A DNA stretch of 6,870 nt from Candidatus Thorarchaeota archaeon (lineage in GTDB: Archaea > Asgardarchaeota > Thorarchaeia > Thorarchaeales > Thorarchaeaceae). Under the pieces are notes generated by a model. The model was not told where the DNA came from. It ran no database searches and saw nothing but the letters and a program-made list of their open reading frames with translations. The stretch is from the NCBI GenBank assembly GCA_029855925.1, contig JAGSHP010000455.1, positions 1 through 6,870 on the forward strand, in the 5' to 3' direction. Shown piece after piece: positions 1 through 4,906 of this stretch. A program made the translations under genes and the position numbers. Within the stretch, counting starts at the first letter, position 1, and every line of letters begins with the position of its first letter.

Positions 1-2
1 CT

Positions 3-542
3 GAAGAACAGGACGCAGCCGAGACCGCGGCTGCAACAGAGCCTTCTGCTGAGGCCCCCGCTGAGTCTGTCGAAGGATCTACCGCTGCCCCGCCAACCGA
101 TGAGACTGAACCACCTGTCGAACGTGTTCGCCAAGCGGAGACAATTCCTTATCACGACTCACTTCCGAAACGACTGAGGTACTTACTTGAAGAGTCGTCC
201 ATTGCTTCCACTATCGAGGGACCAGATGAGTTCTCAATCGAGCTCATGGCTAGTGGTGAACGAACCTGGATCAAGAAGAATGCAAATGGCCCAATTGAGT
301 ATGGTTCTGGAGCAGTTCCAGATGAAGATGTGTTCATTCGCGTGTCTGACGATGTTGTAAGCGAGCTGCTGAATGCCTCGACGTTTGAAGAGTTCTCGAA
401 GATATACATGCAATACTATCGAAACTCTGGCCCTGGAAAGTATGTCAAGATTGAGCTCCGTAAGGCAATCTCTGATTTGAATAGACGTGGATATGCCCGT
501 GTTCCACTTCTCAAACTACTAGTGGGTGCCGCTCGAGTGTAG
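3..542 (+). CDS. 3' part of a protein with an A/E/P/T-rich linker and an SCP2-like C-terminal domain
   Basis: The reading frame is open from the first bases of the window to a TAG at 540-542, so the gene begins upstream and only its last 179 residues are visible. The ATG at 246 is internal, because coding-quality sequence continues in frame before it. The first ~45 residues are low-complexity Ala, Glu, Pro and Thr, typical of a disordered linker. From about residue 50 the sequence becomes globular. A segment like ERTWIKKNANGPIEY, then VFIRVSDDVVSELLNASTFE, then a C-terminal stretch ending in PLLKLL, follows the strand-strand-helix order and hydrophobic pattern of SCP2 (sterol carrier protein 2) domains. 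Such domains bind lipids or other hydrophobic ligands. The domain call rests on pattern resemblance only, and the ligand is unknown. The gene is 92 bases ahead of triosephosphate isomerase, so co-transcription is possible but not shown. Confidence 0.6.
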   Translation, partial: EEQDAAETAAATEPSAEAPAESVEGSTAAPPTDETEPPVERVRQAETIPYHDSLPKRLRYLLEESSIASTIEGPDEFSIELMASGERTWIKKNANGPIEYGSGAVPDEDVFIRVSDDVVSELLNASTFEEFSKIYMQYYRNSGPGKYVKIELRKAISDLNRRGYARVPLLKLLVGAARV

Positions 543-634
543 CACGCACTTACTGTAGCAAGCTTAATAGGCTGGAACAAATGCCACCAAGAACGTAGGT
601 TGCGCTAGCGGAGCAGCCTCAAGGAGTCAGTAAG

Positions 635-1315
635 ATGGTGGACATCAAATTACCAGTCATAGCTATCAACTTCAAGACATATCCACAGGCAACTGGTGAA
701 CGCGCGGTTCTATTGGCGAAACACTGTGAGACTGTTGCAAATGAGTACGGTGTGTCGATTGTTGTGGCCCCTCAGATTCCAGATCTGTATCGAGTGAGCC
801 ATGCAGTAGACATCCCTGTCTTCTCACAGCACATGGACCCTGGCGAGCCGGGTCGCTTTACCGGTCATGTGCTTGGTGAGACTCTAGTTGAGGCTGGTTG
901 CTCAGGTACATTGCTGAATCACTCTGAGCATCGAATGCAGCTTGCCGATATTGAGGCTGCTATTAGGACTGCTGAGCGTCTTGGACTCTATACAATTGTC
1001 TGCACCAACAATCCACTTGTCAGCGTTGCTGCAGCATCACTACGTCCCTCTGCTGTGGCTGTGGAGCCACCAGAGCTGATTGGTACTGGAATCTCCGTGT
1101 CACAGGCTCAACCAGAGATAATCTCAGGAACTGTCGAGAAGATTCGCGAGGTCAACAAGGACGTCGCCATATTGTGTGGTGCCGGAATATCAACAGGGGA
1201 CGATGTCAAGTCTGCCCTCGACCTTGGCGCGCAGGGCGTACTACTTGCCTCCGCAGTGGCAAAGTCCGACAAACCAGTTGAGGTCCTGAAGGGCCTTGCG
1301 GAACCAATTCGTTGA
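635..1315 (+). CDS. tpiA: Triosephosphate isomerase, archaeal type
   Basis: This cytosolic enzyme interconverts dihydroxyacetone phosphate and glyceraldehyde 3-phosphate in glycolysis and gluconeogenesis. The 226 residues match the short archaeal form (about 220-230 residues, versus about 250 in bacteria and eukaryotes). The active site is complete. Asn12 and Lys14 lie in INFKTY, the electrophilic His96 in NHSEHRM, and the catalytic base Glu144 in AVEPPELIGTG, whose last part is the flexible loop 6. The phosphate-gripping ends of the barrel are CGAGIS (181-186) and GVLLAS (201-206). The ATG start is supported by AAGGAG at 621-626, eight bases upstream. No strong TATA box is visible in the 92-base gap before it, so it may be transcribed from further upstream. 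The DUF89 phosphatase gene follows after 64 bases on the same strand. Confidence 0.97.
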   Translation: MVDIKLPVIAINFKTYPQATGERAVLLAKHCETVANEYGVSIVVAPQIPDLYRVSHAVDIPVFSQHMDPGEPGRFTGHVLGETLVEAGCSGTLLNHSEHRMQLADIEAAIRTAERLGLYTIVCTNNPLVSVAAASLRPSAVAVEPPELIGTGISVSQAQPEIISGTVEKIREVNKDVAILCGAGISTGDDVKSALDLGAQGVLLASAVAKSDKPVEVLKGLAEPIR

Positions 1316-1379
1316 TTGTAGGTCCTCTTTCAATGGCTTTTTCTATTGGAGCCGTTACGCACTGGCGAGGCGACATGAC

Positions 1380-2267
1380 GTGAAGGTCTCAATCGAGTGC
1401 GCACATTGCCTACTCCAACGTGCTGTCAATCAGACTAAGTTGGCCACTGACGACCCTGAACTACAGATGAAAGTGATCACAGCCATGACCCGGTTCCTGG
1501 CGGACAATCTATCTGCAGACTCGGTCCCAAGTCACATTGGTACTGACCGTGACCTGCTTGTCCAGCGAATGACTGGAAAGGACCCCTATGCCGAGCTGAA
1601 ACATCAATCCAATCGTATCGCTCTGGAGATCCTCCCCGACCTTCAGCGTCTTGTAGAAGAGTCCAGTGATGAAGCCTCTCGCTTTCGCCGCGCGGCACTG
1701 ATCGCAGCCGCAGCGAATGCAATCGAGTTTGACGTATCGGGACGAAGCTTTGGGCTTGATGAGCTTCGAGGTATTCTTGAACGGGTCGAACATGACCTCG
1801 CCATTGATAACGTGGACGAGTTTAGACGACTGTGTCAGGAGGTCGATGAGGTGCTCTATCTTATGGACAATGCAGGCGAGATAGTTCTTGATATTGTCCT
1901 CATCTCCGAGATCCGTCGGCTTGGTCCCCGTGTCATTGCCTATGTCAAGGGTGGTCCTGTTCTCAACGATGCAACAATGGAGGATGCTGAGTTCGTTAGA
2001 CTTGCTGACTATGCCGATGAGGTCCGCGATACCGGTGCTGCGGCTATAGGTGTCAATCCAGAACGCAACTCTAGAGAGTTCCTGGATGCGTTTCACTCCG
2101 CGCAGCTCATTGTTGCAAAGGGCATGGGCAATTACGAGTCTCTAACAGAATTCGAACCTCACTGTCCCATTGTTCATGTGATGAGGACAAAATGCAACAC
2201 AGTGGCAGCCCATGTTGGTGTACCACGTAACAAGAACGTCGTCCTCATACGCAGACCTAGGACATAG
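1380..2267 (+). CDS. DUF89 family metal-dependent phosphatase (damage-control phosphatase-like)
   Basis: The protein has 295 residues when started at the GTG at 1380, which has GAGG at 1367-1370, nine bases upstream. An in-frame ATG at 1296 would add 28 unconserved residues and overlap the isomerase gene. The GTG start instead gives VKVSIECAHCLL, the usual N-terminus of archaeal and bacterial DUF89 proteins, with Cys7 and Cys10 forming a CxxC. The family metal and phosphate site is present: DNAGE at 163-167, VKGGPVLND around Lys190, and AKGMGNYES with Lys247, Gly250 and Asn251. Known DUF89 enzymes (for example PH1575-like, subfamily I) hydrolyse sugar phosphates or damaged phosphometabolites using Mn, Ni or Co. 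The exact substrate cannot be read from sequence. Its position 64 bases after triosephosphate isomerase suggests joint transcription and perhaps clean-up of side products of central carbon metabolism (inference). Its last 11 bases overlap the convergent NIF3 gene. Confidence 0.88.
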   Translation: MKVSIECAHCLLQRAVNQTKLATDDPELQMKVITAMTRFLADNLSADSVPSHIGTDRDLLVQRMTGKDPYAELKHQSNRIALEILPDLQRLVEESSDEASRFRRAALIAAAANAIEFDVSGRSFGLDELRGILERVEHDLAIDNVDEFRRLCQEVDEVLYLMDNAGEIVLDIVLISEIRRLGPRVIAYVKGGPVLNDATMEDAEFVRLADYADEVRDTGAAAIGVNPERNSREFLDAFHSAQLIVAKGMGNYESLTEFEPHCPIVHVMRTKCNTVAAHVGVPRNKNVVLIRRPRT

Positions 2268-3087
2268 ACTCGCTATAGTGCTGCAGAATCTTTGTCACCG
2301 GCTCCGTCTGAGCGAACTCTATCTTCAGGTCTAGATACTCCAGGGCGAGATGGTTCCTCAGCCTTCGCATTCCTGGCTCTTCGGTCACGAACGCACCCAC
2401 CTCAAAGATACTGACTCCCTCCTCATGAGCTAGAATCCTAATGTCTGGGCTCAATTCTCCAGTGACAACTGTTGTGATATTATTGCGTTTTGCCTCAAGG
2501 ATCTCTGGCATGTCCAGCATCGATCCCGGAATGACCAAGACGCTCTCAACCACCGCATCAAAGTCCCCTGTGAAGATTAATCTACTCTGAGCCAGTTTTC
2601 CCCCGATGTAGTTCGCAAACTTGGACTGTATCATCTTCTCTGGCGTCTGACATATTCTTCCGAGTGGGACCTTCTGCGAGTAGTCACCATCAACATAGAA
2701 CTCACCGATCATCTTGAGACCGAGGGTCTCCACAAGGGCATCCGCCAGACCATTCTTTGCTGCTATCCATGGACTTCCCATGACATATGTCGAGATGTAG
2801 TTCTTTGCGAGAAGTCTTAGCCTGAGTAGGTCGGTACCTCCAATGCGATCGACTGCCCATGGAAAGATAGGTCTGTGAGTGATCAGAAGATTGATCTTTT
2901 CCTGAGATGTCCTCGTGACTATCTTCGGTGATGGATAAGTTGCGACAAGTATGCGCTTAATGGTCGTCTTGTCCTGTTCGCTCTCTGTCTGTGGACCTAT
3001 CTCAACTCTGTTTTCAAAGCCCTGAACCGTATAGTTCCTAGGAGCCATCGATTGCAGATGTTTGATCAGTTCACGAAGCGTAGTCAT
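2257..3087 (-). CDS. NIF3 / YbgI (GTP cyclohydrolase I type 2-like) family protein with degenerate metal site
   Basis: The chosen ATG at 3087 gives 276 residues, with GAGGTG at 3099-3094 upstream. An adjacent ATG at 3090 and a GTG at 3096 are possible, but the GTG lies inside the ribosome binding site. The NIF3 fold shows as three blocks: LLITHRPIFPW (residues 67-77), the GSPWIAAKNGLADALVETLG helix segment (104-123), and VTGELSPDIRILAHEEG with FEVGAFVTEEPGMRRL (208-242). In YbgI-type proteins the dinuclear metal site uses a His-His pair, an Asp in the second block, and a His and Glu near GHHATE. Here the pair is His71-Arg72, no Asp occupies the second block, and the late His is Ala232, while Glu236 remains. 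Metal binding is therefore probably weakened or lost. Function in the family is poorly defined. It is convergent with the DUF89 gene, overlapping by 11 bases. Confidence 0.85.
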   Translation of the reverse strand: MTTLRELIKHLQSMAPRNYTVQGFENRVEIGPQTESEQDKTTIKRILVATYPSPKIVTRTSQEKINLLITHRPIFPWAVDRIGGTDLLRLRLLAKNYISTYVMGSPWIAAKNGLADALVETLGLKMIGEFYVDGDYSQKVPLGRICQTPEKMIQSKFANYIGGKLAQSRLIFTGDFDAVVESVLVIPGSMLDMPEILEAKRNNITTVVTGELSPDIRILAHEEGVSIFEVGAFVTEEPGMRRLRNHLALEYLDLKIEFAQTEPVTKILQHYSESMS

Positions 3088-3145
3088 CATGAGCACCTCT
3101 CAATCGGCCTATCTTATGGATTCGCCTCTAATAGGTAAGTCTTTT

Positions 3146-3158
3146 CATACTATATCAG
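3146..3158 (-). promoter_or_regulatory. Possible TATA element for the NIF3-family gene
   Basis: On the minus strand this reads CTGATATAGTATG, an AT-rich element about 65 bases before the ATG at 3087. A start site about 26 bases downstream would leave a leader of roughly 38 bases containing the GAGGTG ribosome binding site. It lies in the 90-base gap after the charged-protein gene, so the two genes could equally be one transcript. Confidence 0.25.
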
Positions 3159-3177
3159 CCAATGAAAAGATGGCGTC

Positions 3178-3525
3178 CTACTCTTCGGTGGCCTCGGAAC
3201 TCTCTGTCTCTTCTGTTTCTCCCTCTTCCTCCTCACCAAGAGCATATAACTCGTCAATCTCGCTCTCATCGATCCGTTCAAGTTCGGGCTCGACAATCTC
3301 CTCTAGTTCGGGCTCCTTCTTTGACTTCTTGGACTCTCTCTTTGACTCCTTCTTTGCCGCCTCTCGCTTCTCTACGACCTCAGGTGCTCCCTGTTTCCTT
3401 CGCAGAAGCCAATATTGTGCCCTGGTCTTGCGCAGCTTTCTCATTCTTCGGAAGTCAATTGCAGACGCATTCTGCCGCTTTCGCAACCGTGTCAGTTCTC
3501 GTATGAGAGCCTTTTCCTTGTTCAA
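3178..3525 (-). CDS. Small highly charged hypothetical protein, basic helix with acidic tail
   Basis: I do not recognise the family. The start chosen is TTG at 3525, with GGAG at 3538-3535 nine bases upstream, giving 115 residues. The frame stays open to a TTG at 3597 (139 residues), but that codon has no ribosome binding site and precedes the likely promoter TTATAA at 3577-3572. Residues 1-46 are strongly basic and helical (LIRELTRLRKRQ, FRRMRKLRKTRAQYWLLRRK). Residues 50-70 are a Lys/Glu/Ser-rich helix of the repeated ESK type, and 71-115 are almost purely acidic, ending in ETESSEATEE. There is no signal peptide, membrane segment or Cys pair. A basic half plus an acidic tail suggests nucleic-acid or ribosome association with charge shielding (inference). 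The opposite strand gives a serine-rich frame that is only the complement of the Glu/Lys codons. It diverges from the ribbon-helix-helix regulator. Confidence 0.65.
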   Translation of the reverse strand: MNKEKALIRELTRLRKRQNASAIDFRRMRKLRKTRAQYWLLRRKQGAPEVVEKREAAKKESKRESKKSKKEPELEEIVEPELERIDESEIDELYALGEEEEGETEETESSEATEE

Positions 3526-3571
3526 GATATTCAACTCCGTGATACGGTCACAATCGCACAATCTTTGGGCG

Positions 3572-3577
3572 TTATAA
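3572..3577 (-). promoter_or_regulatory. TATA box for the charged small protein
   Basis: The minus strand reads CAGTTATAACG with a TTATAA core, centred about 50 bases before the TTG at 3525. A transcription start 26-27 bases downstream would fall near 3548, leaving a leader of about 23 bases that carries the GGAG site. This fits an archaeal promoter and supports the shorter start. Confidence 0.45.
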
Positions 3578-3600
3578 CTGTGACGCTCGGTTCTCAAAGT

Positions 3601-3638
3601 CTTGGCGCGTTTCGTCTTTGTGTGCTATGCTCGCCAAG
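3601..3638. repeat. Inverted repeat in the divergent intergenic region
   Basis: CTTGGCG at 3601-3607 is matched perfectly by CGCCAAG at 3632-3638, with a 24-base spacer. It lies between the divergent charged-protein and ribbon-helix-helix genes, upstream of both predicted promoters, where an operator could sit. A 7-bp match of this kind can also occur by chance. A CGCGTTT word at 3606-3612 recurs at 3714-3720, next to the regulator's own promoter. Confidence 0.3.
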
Positions 3639-3695
3639 GACGGCTCACAGCGTAGGCATATCATTCTGATAGTGGTCAGGAACGCTTTTCTTAGC

Positions 3696-3709
3696 GCGAA
3701 CTTTATCTT
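3696..3709 (+). promoter_or_regulatory. BRE/TATA promoter of the ribbon-helix-helix regulator
   Basis: The sequence GCGAACTTTATCTT has a purine-rich BRE-like GCGAA followed by the TATA-like CTTTATCTT (3701-3709). Transcription would start near 3731, which leaves only a short leader of about 13 bases before CTG 3744 and places GAGG (3732-3735) at its 5' edge. The spacing argues for a translation start at 3744 rather than at the GTG at 3822. Confidence 0.45.
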
Positions 3710-3743
3710 ACCACGCGTTTAGCTGACCAGAGAGGCGATAAAA

Positions 3744-4259
3744 CTGTCCACCAAAAAAGATGCCACGCAGTCTATTCGAGTCAATCTTGAGAACGAGATC
3801 ATCGAGCGGATAGATGCACTGGTGGGACGGGGCGGTCGTCAGAAGTTCATCAGGGATGCAATTCTCTGGCGTCTTGATAAGGAACTTCCGCCAATTGTCC
3901 TTGATGTCAAGATGGAACTAGAACGACTGAAGGCACGAGTTGCGCAACTTGAGTCTCTCCACACACCCGAATCGCTGCTGCAGTCACTCAATGAGACAGT
4001 CCTTCGTAAGGTATGCCGCGACGATCTTGACAGAAGACTGTTGCAGTTCTTCATTCAGCACGAGGGAGCAACCACCCCCGAGCTTGCAGAGGCATTACTG
4101 GGAAGCGCAAGTAAGCGCCGGACAATTCTTGATCGCATCGATGGCATCAACAAACGGTCAGAGAACCTCCTTGGTGCCCCCATTCTTGCTCTCGAGAAGG
4201 GAGTGATACGGGGCAAGCGTGGGGCCTGGTGGCTCGTAAATGTCGAGCTTCTCCGATAG
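3744..4259 (+). CDS. Ribbon-helix-helix / coiled-coil / winged-helix-like transcriptional regulator, apparent CTG start
   Basis: The first conventional start in the frame is GTG 3822 (145 residues), but the frame is open from 3723, after a TAG at 3720. The upstream codons complete a ribbon-helix-helix (CopG/Arc-type) DNA-binding domain. It has a strand SIRVNL at 10-15, helix 1 LENEIIERIDALV, a Gly-Arg-Gly-Gly turn and helix 2 RQKFIRDAILWRL, when numbered from CTG 3744. GAGG at 3732-3735 lies eight bases before this CTG, so the product is probably 171 residues. Starting at GTG would remove the DNA-contacting strand and helix 1. Residues 57-72 (MELERLKARVAQLESL) look like a short coiled coil. 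Residues 91-168 have helix-turn-helix and a wing-like hairpin (GVIRGKRGAWWLVN), resembling a winged helix. It is likely a dimeric regulator, possibly autoregulated. An in-frame ATA at 3738 or a sequencing error are alternatives. Confidence 0.75.
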   Translation: MSTKKDATQSIRVNLENEIIERIDALVGRGGRQKFIRDAILWRLDKELPPIVLDVKMELERLKARVAQLESLHTPESLLQSLNETVLRKVCRDDLDRRLLQFFIQHEGATTPELAEALLGSASKRRTILDRIDGINKRSENLLGAPILALEKGVIRGKRGAWWLVNVELLR

Positions 4260-4294
4260 AGACGTCAAGGCTTTCCTCAAGGCCACATACAGAG

Positions 4295-4310
4295 AGCAAA
4301 TCTTTAAAGA
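4295..4310 (+). promoter_or_regulatory. BRE/TATA promoter of tRNA-Arg(CCG)
   Basis: AGCAAA followed by TCTTTAAAGA (4301-4310) is a good archaeal BRE plus TATA arrangement. The TATA centre is 26-27 bases before the first base of the tRNA at 4332, the classical archaeal distance. Confidence 0.7.
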
Positions 4311-4331
4311 ACGCAAGAAGGGAGATTGAGT

Positions 4332-4409
4332 GGGATCGTAGTCTAGCTTGGATAAGGCACCAGCCTCCGGAGCTGGGTATCCCCGGTTCGAATCCGGGCG
4401 GTCCCGCCA
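4332..4409 (+). tRNA. tRNA-Arg, anticodon CCG
   Basis: The full cloverleaf folds by hand. The acceptor stem is GGGATCG (4332-4338) with CGGTCCC (4399-4405), including one G-U pair. T8 and A9 follow. The D stem is GTCT with AGGC and a ten-base loop. The anticodon stem is CCAGC (4360-4364) with GCTGG (4372-4376), and its loop CTCCGGA has anticodon CCG at 4367-4369, reading the Arg codon CGG. A five-base variable loop follows, then T stem CCCGG with CCGGG around TTCGAAT. The discriminator is G4406 and CCA is encoded at 4407-4409. There is no intron. The gene follows the regulator gene by 72 bases but has its own promoter, and CTTTTG soon after the 3' end could aid termination. Confidence 0.97.
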
Positions 4410-4424
4410 CCGACTTTTGTGGTG

Positions 4425-4432
4425 TTTATAAT
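4425..4432 (+). promoter_or_regulatory. Possible TATA box for the 66-residue protein
   Basis: TTTATAAT lies just after tRNA-Arg(CCG). A start 26-27 bases downstream would be about 4455, giving a very short leader before the TTG at 4466 and cutting close to the GAGGT site at 4454-4458. The spacing is marginal, so read-through from the tRNA is an alternative. Confidence 0.3.
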
Positions 4433-4465
4433 CATTGATCAGGACATATTATCGAGGTCTTAGAC

Positions 4466-4666
4466 TTGAGTATACTGAAGGACATCCCCTCCACCCATGG
4501 GATCGTGGAACGATTCACGAGATACCTCAATGGTCCTCTTGGTCGAAAGGTTCTAGATAACCTTGAGGAAGGAGAGAGCTTTATCGTACAGACCAGTGAC
4601 TACATACTCCGGGTCACGAAACTGGATGGACATGCCTTTGTTGAGGAACTCTCCCAAATGGAATGA
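4466..4666 (+). CDS. Hypothetical 66-residue protein between two tRNA-Arg genes
   Basis: I do not recognise a family. The start is TTG at 4466 with GAGGT at 4454-4458, seven bases upstream, the same arrangement as the serpin-like gene. An in-frame GTG at 4505 is a weaker alternative. The sequence has ordinary amino-acid composition: an amphipathic N-terminal helix (HGIVERFTRYLNGPLGRKVLDNL), a turn (EEGES) and two probable strands (FIVQTSDYILRVTKLDG) before an acidic end. This looks like a small folded alpha-beta protein and not random sequence. There is no signal peptide or membrane segment. It is flanked by duplicated tRNA genes, so it may be a passenger of that duplication or a fixed local gene. 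Function unknown. Confidence 0.55.
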   Translation: MSILKDIPSTHGIVERFTRYLNGPLGRKVLDNLEEGESFIVQTSDYILRVTKLDGHAFVEELSQME

Positions 4667-4761
4667 GTTAGTTCTTGGATGAATGAATCTACATCTGTCT
4701 TCTGTGAGCGATTCACGGCACCTGTTATACGCTCAAGAGCATCTGTTCCTTAGCGAAGAGT

Positions 4762-4769
4762 CTATAAGT
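4762..4769 (+). promoter_or_regulatory. TATA box of tRNA-Arg(GCG)
   Basis: CTATAAGT, preceded by purine-rich GAAGAG, is centred 26 bases before the tRNA's first base at 4792. The stretch 4667-4761 after the small protein shows nothing else I can support. Confidence 0.65.
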
Positions 4770-4791
4770 CAATTACAGACAAACGAAAAAC

Positions 4792-4869
4792 GGGGCCGTA
4801 GTCTAGCTTGGATAAGGCGCCAGCCTGCGGAGTTGGTTTTCCCCAGTTCAAATCTGGGCGGTCCCGCCA
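4792..4869 (+). tRNA. tRNA-Arg, anticodon GCG
   Basis: The acceptor stem is GGGGCCG (4792-4798) with CGGTCCC (4859-4865), including one G-U pair. The D arm is identical to that of the tRNA at 4332. The anticodon stem is CCAGC with GTTGG (one G-U), and its loop CTGCGGA has anticodon GCG at 4827-4829, reading CGC and CGU. The variable loop has five bases. The T stem is CCCAG with CTGGG around TTCAAAT. The discriminator is G4866 and CCA is encoded at 4867-4869. There is no intron. It matches the other tRNA-Arg at 65 of 75 positions, including a paired G-C to A-T change in the T stem, so both copies look functional. The serpin-like gene converges on it, ending 37 bases downstream. Confidence 0.97.
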
Positions 4870-4906
4870 CTACTTCTCACTATTTATCCTTGACCAATTC
4901 TGTGAA

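Noticed and set aside
1296..1379. N-terminal extension of the DUF89 protein from ATG 1296
   Set aside because: The extension overlaps the isomerase gene, lacks family-like sequence, and GTG 1380 has a good ribosome binding site and gives the family's usual N-terminus.
1509..2096. 195-codon minus-strand open frame inside the DUF89 gene
   Set aside because: It lies wholly antisense to a gene with clear family motifs and shows no recognisable domain.
3062..3577. Serine-rich plus-strand open frame of 171 codons
   Set aside because: It is the complement of the Glu/Lys-rich minus-strand gene, has biased composition (runs of Ser), crosses into the NIF3 gene start and has no ribosome binding site of its own.
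3822..4259. 145-residue version of the regulator starting at GTG 3822
   Set aside because: It would remove the DNA-contacting strand and helix 1 of the ribbon-helix-helix domain that is clearly encoded just upstream in the same frame.
4147..4438. Open frames on both strands running through tRNA-Arg(CCG)
   Set aside because: They translate the tRNA sequence itself and the end of the regulator gene, and are artefacts.
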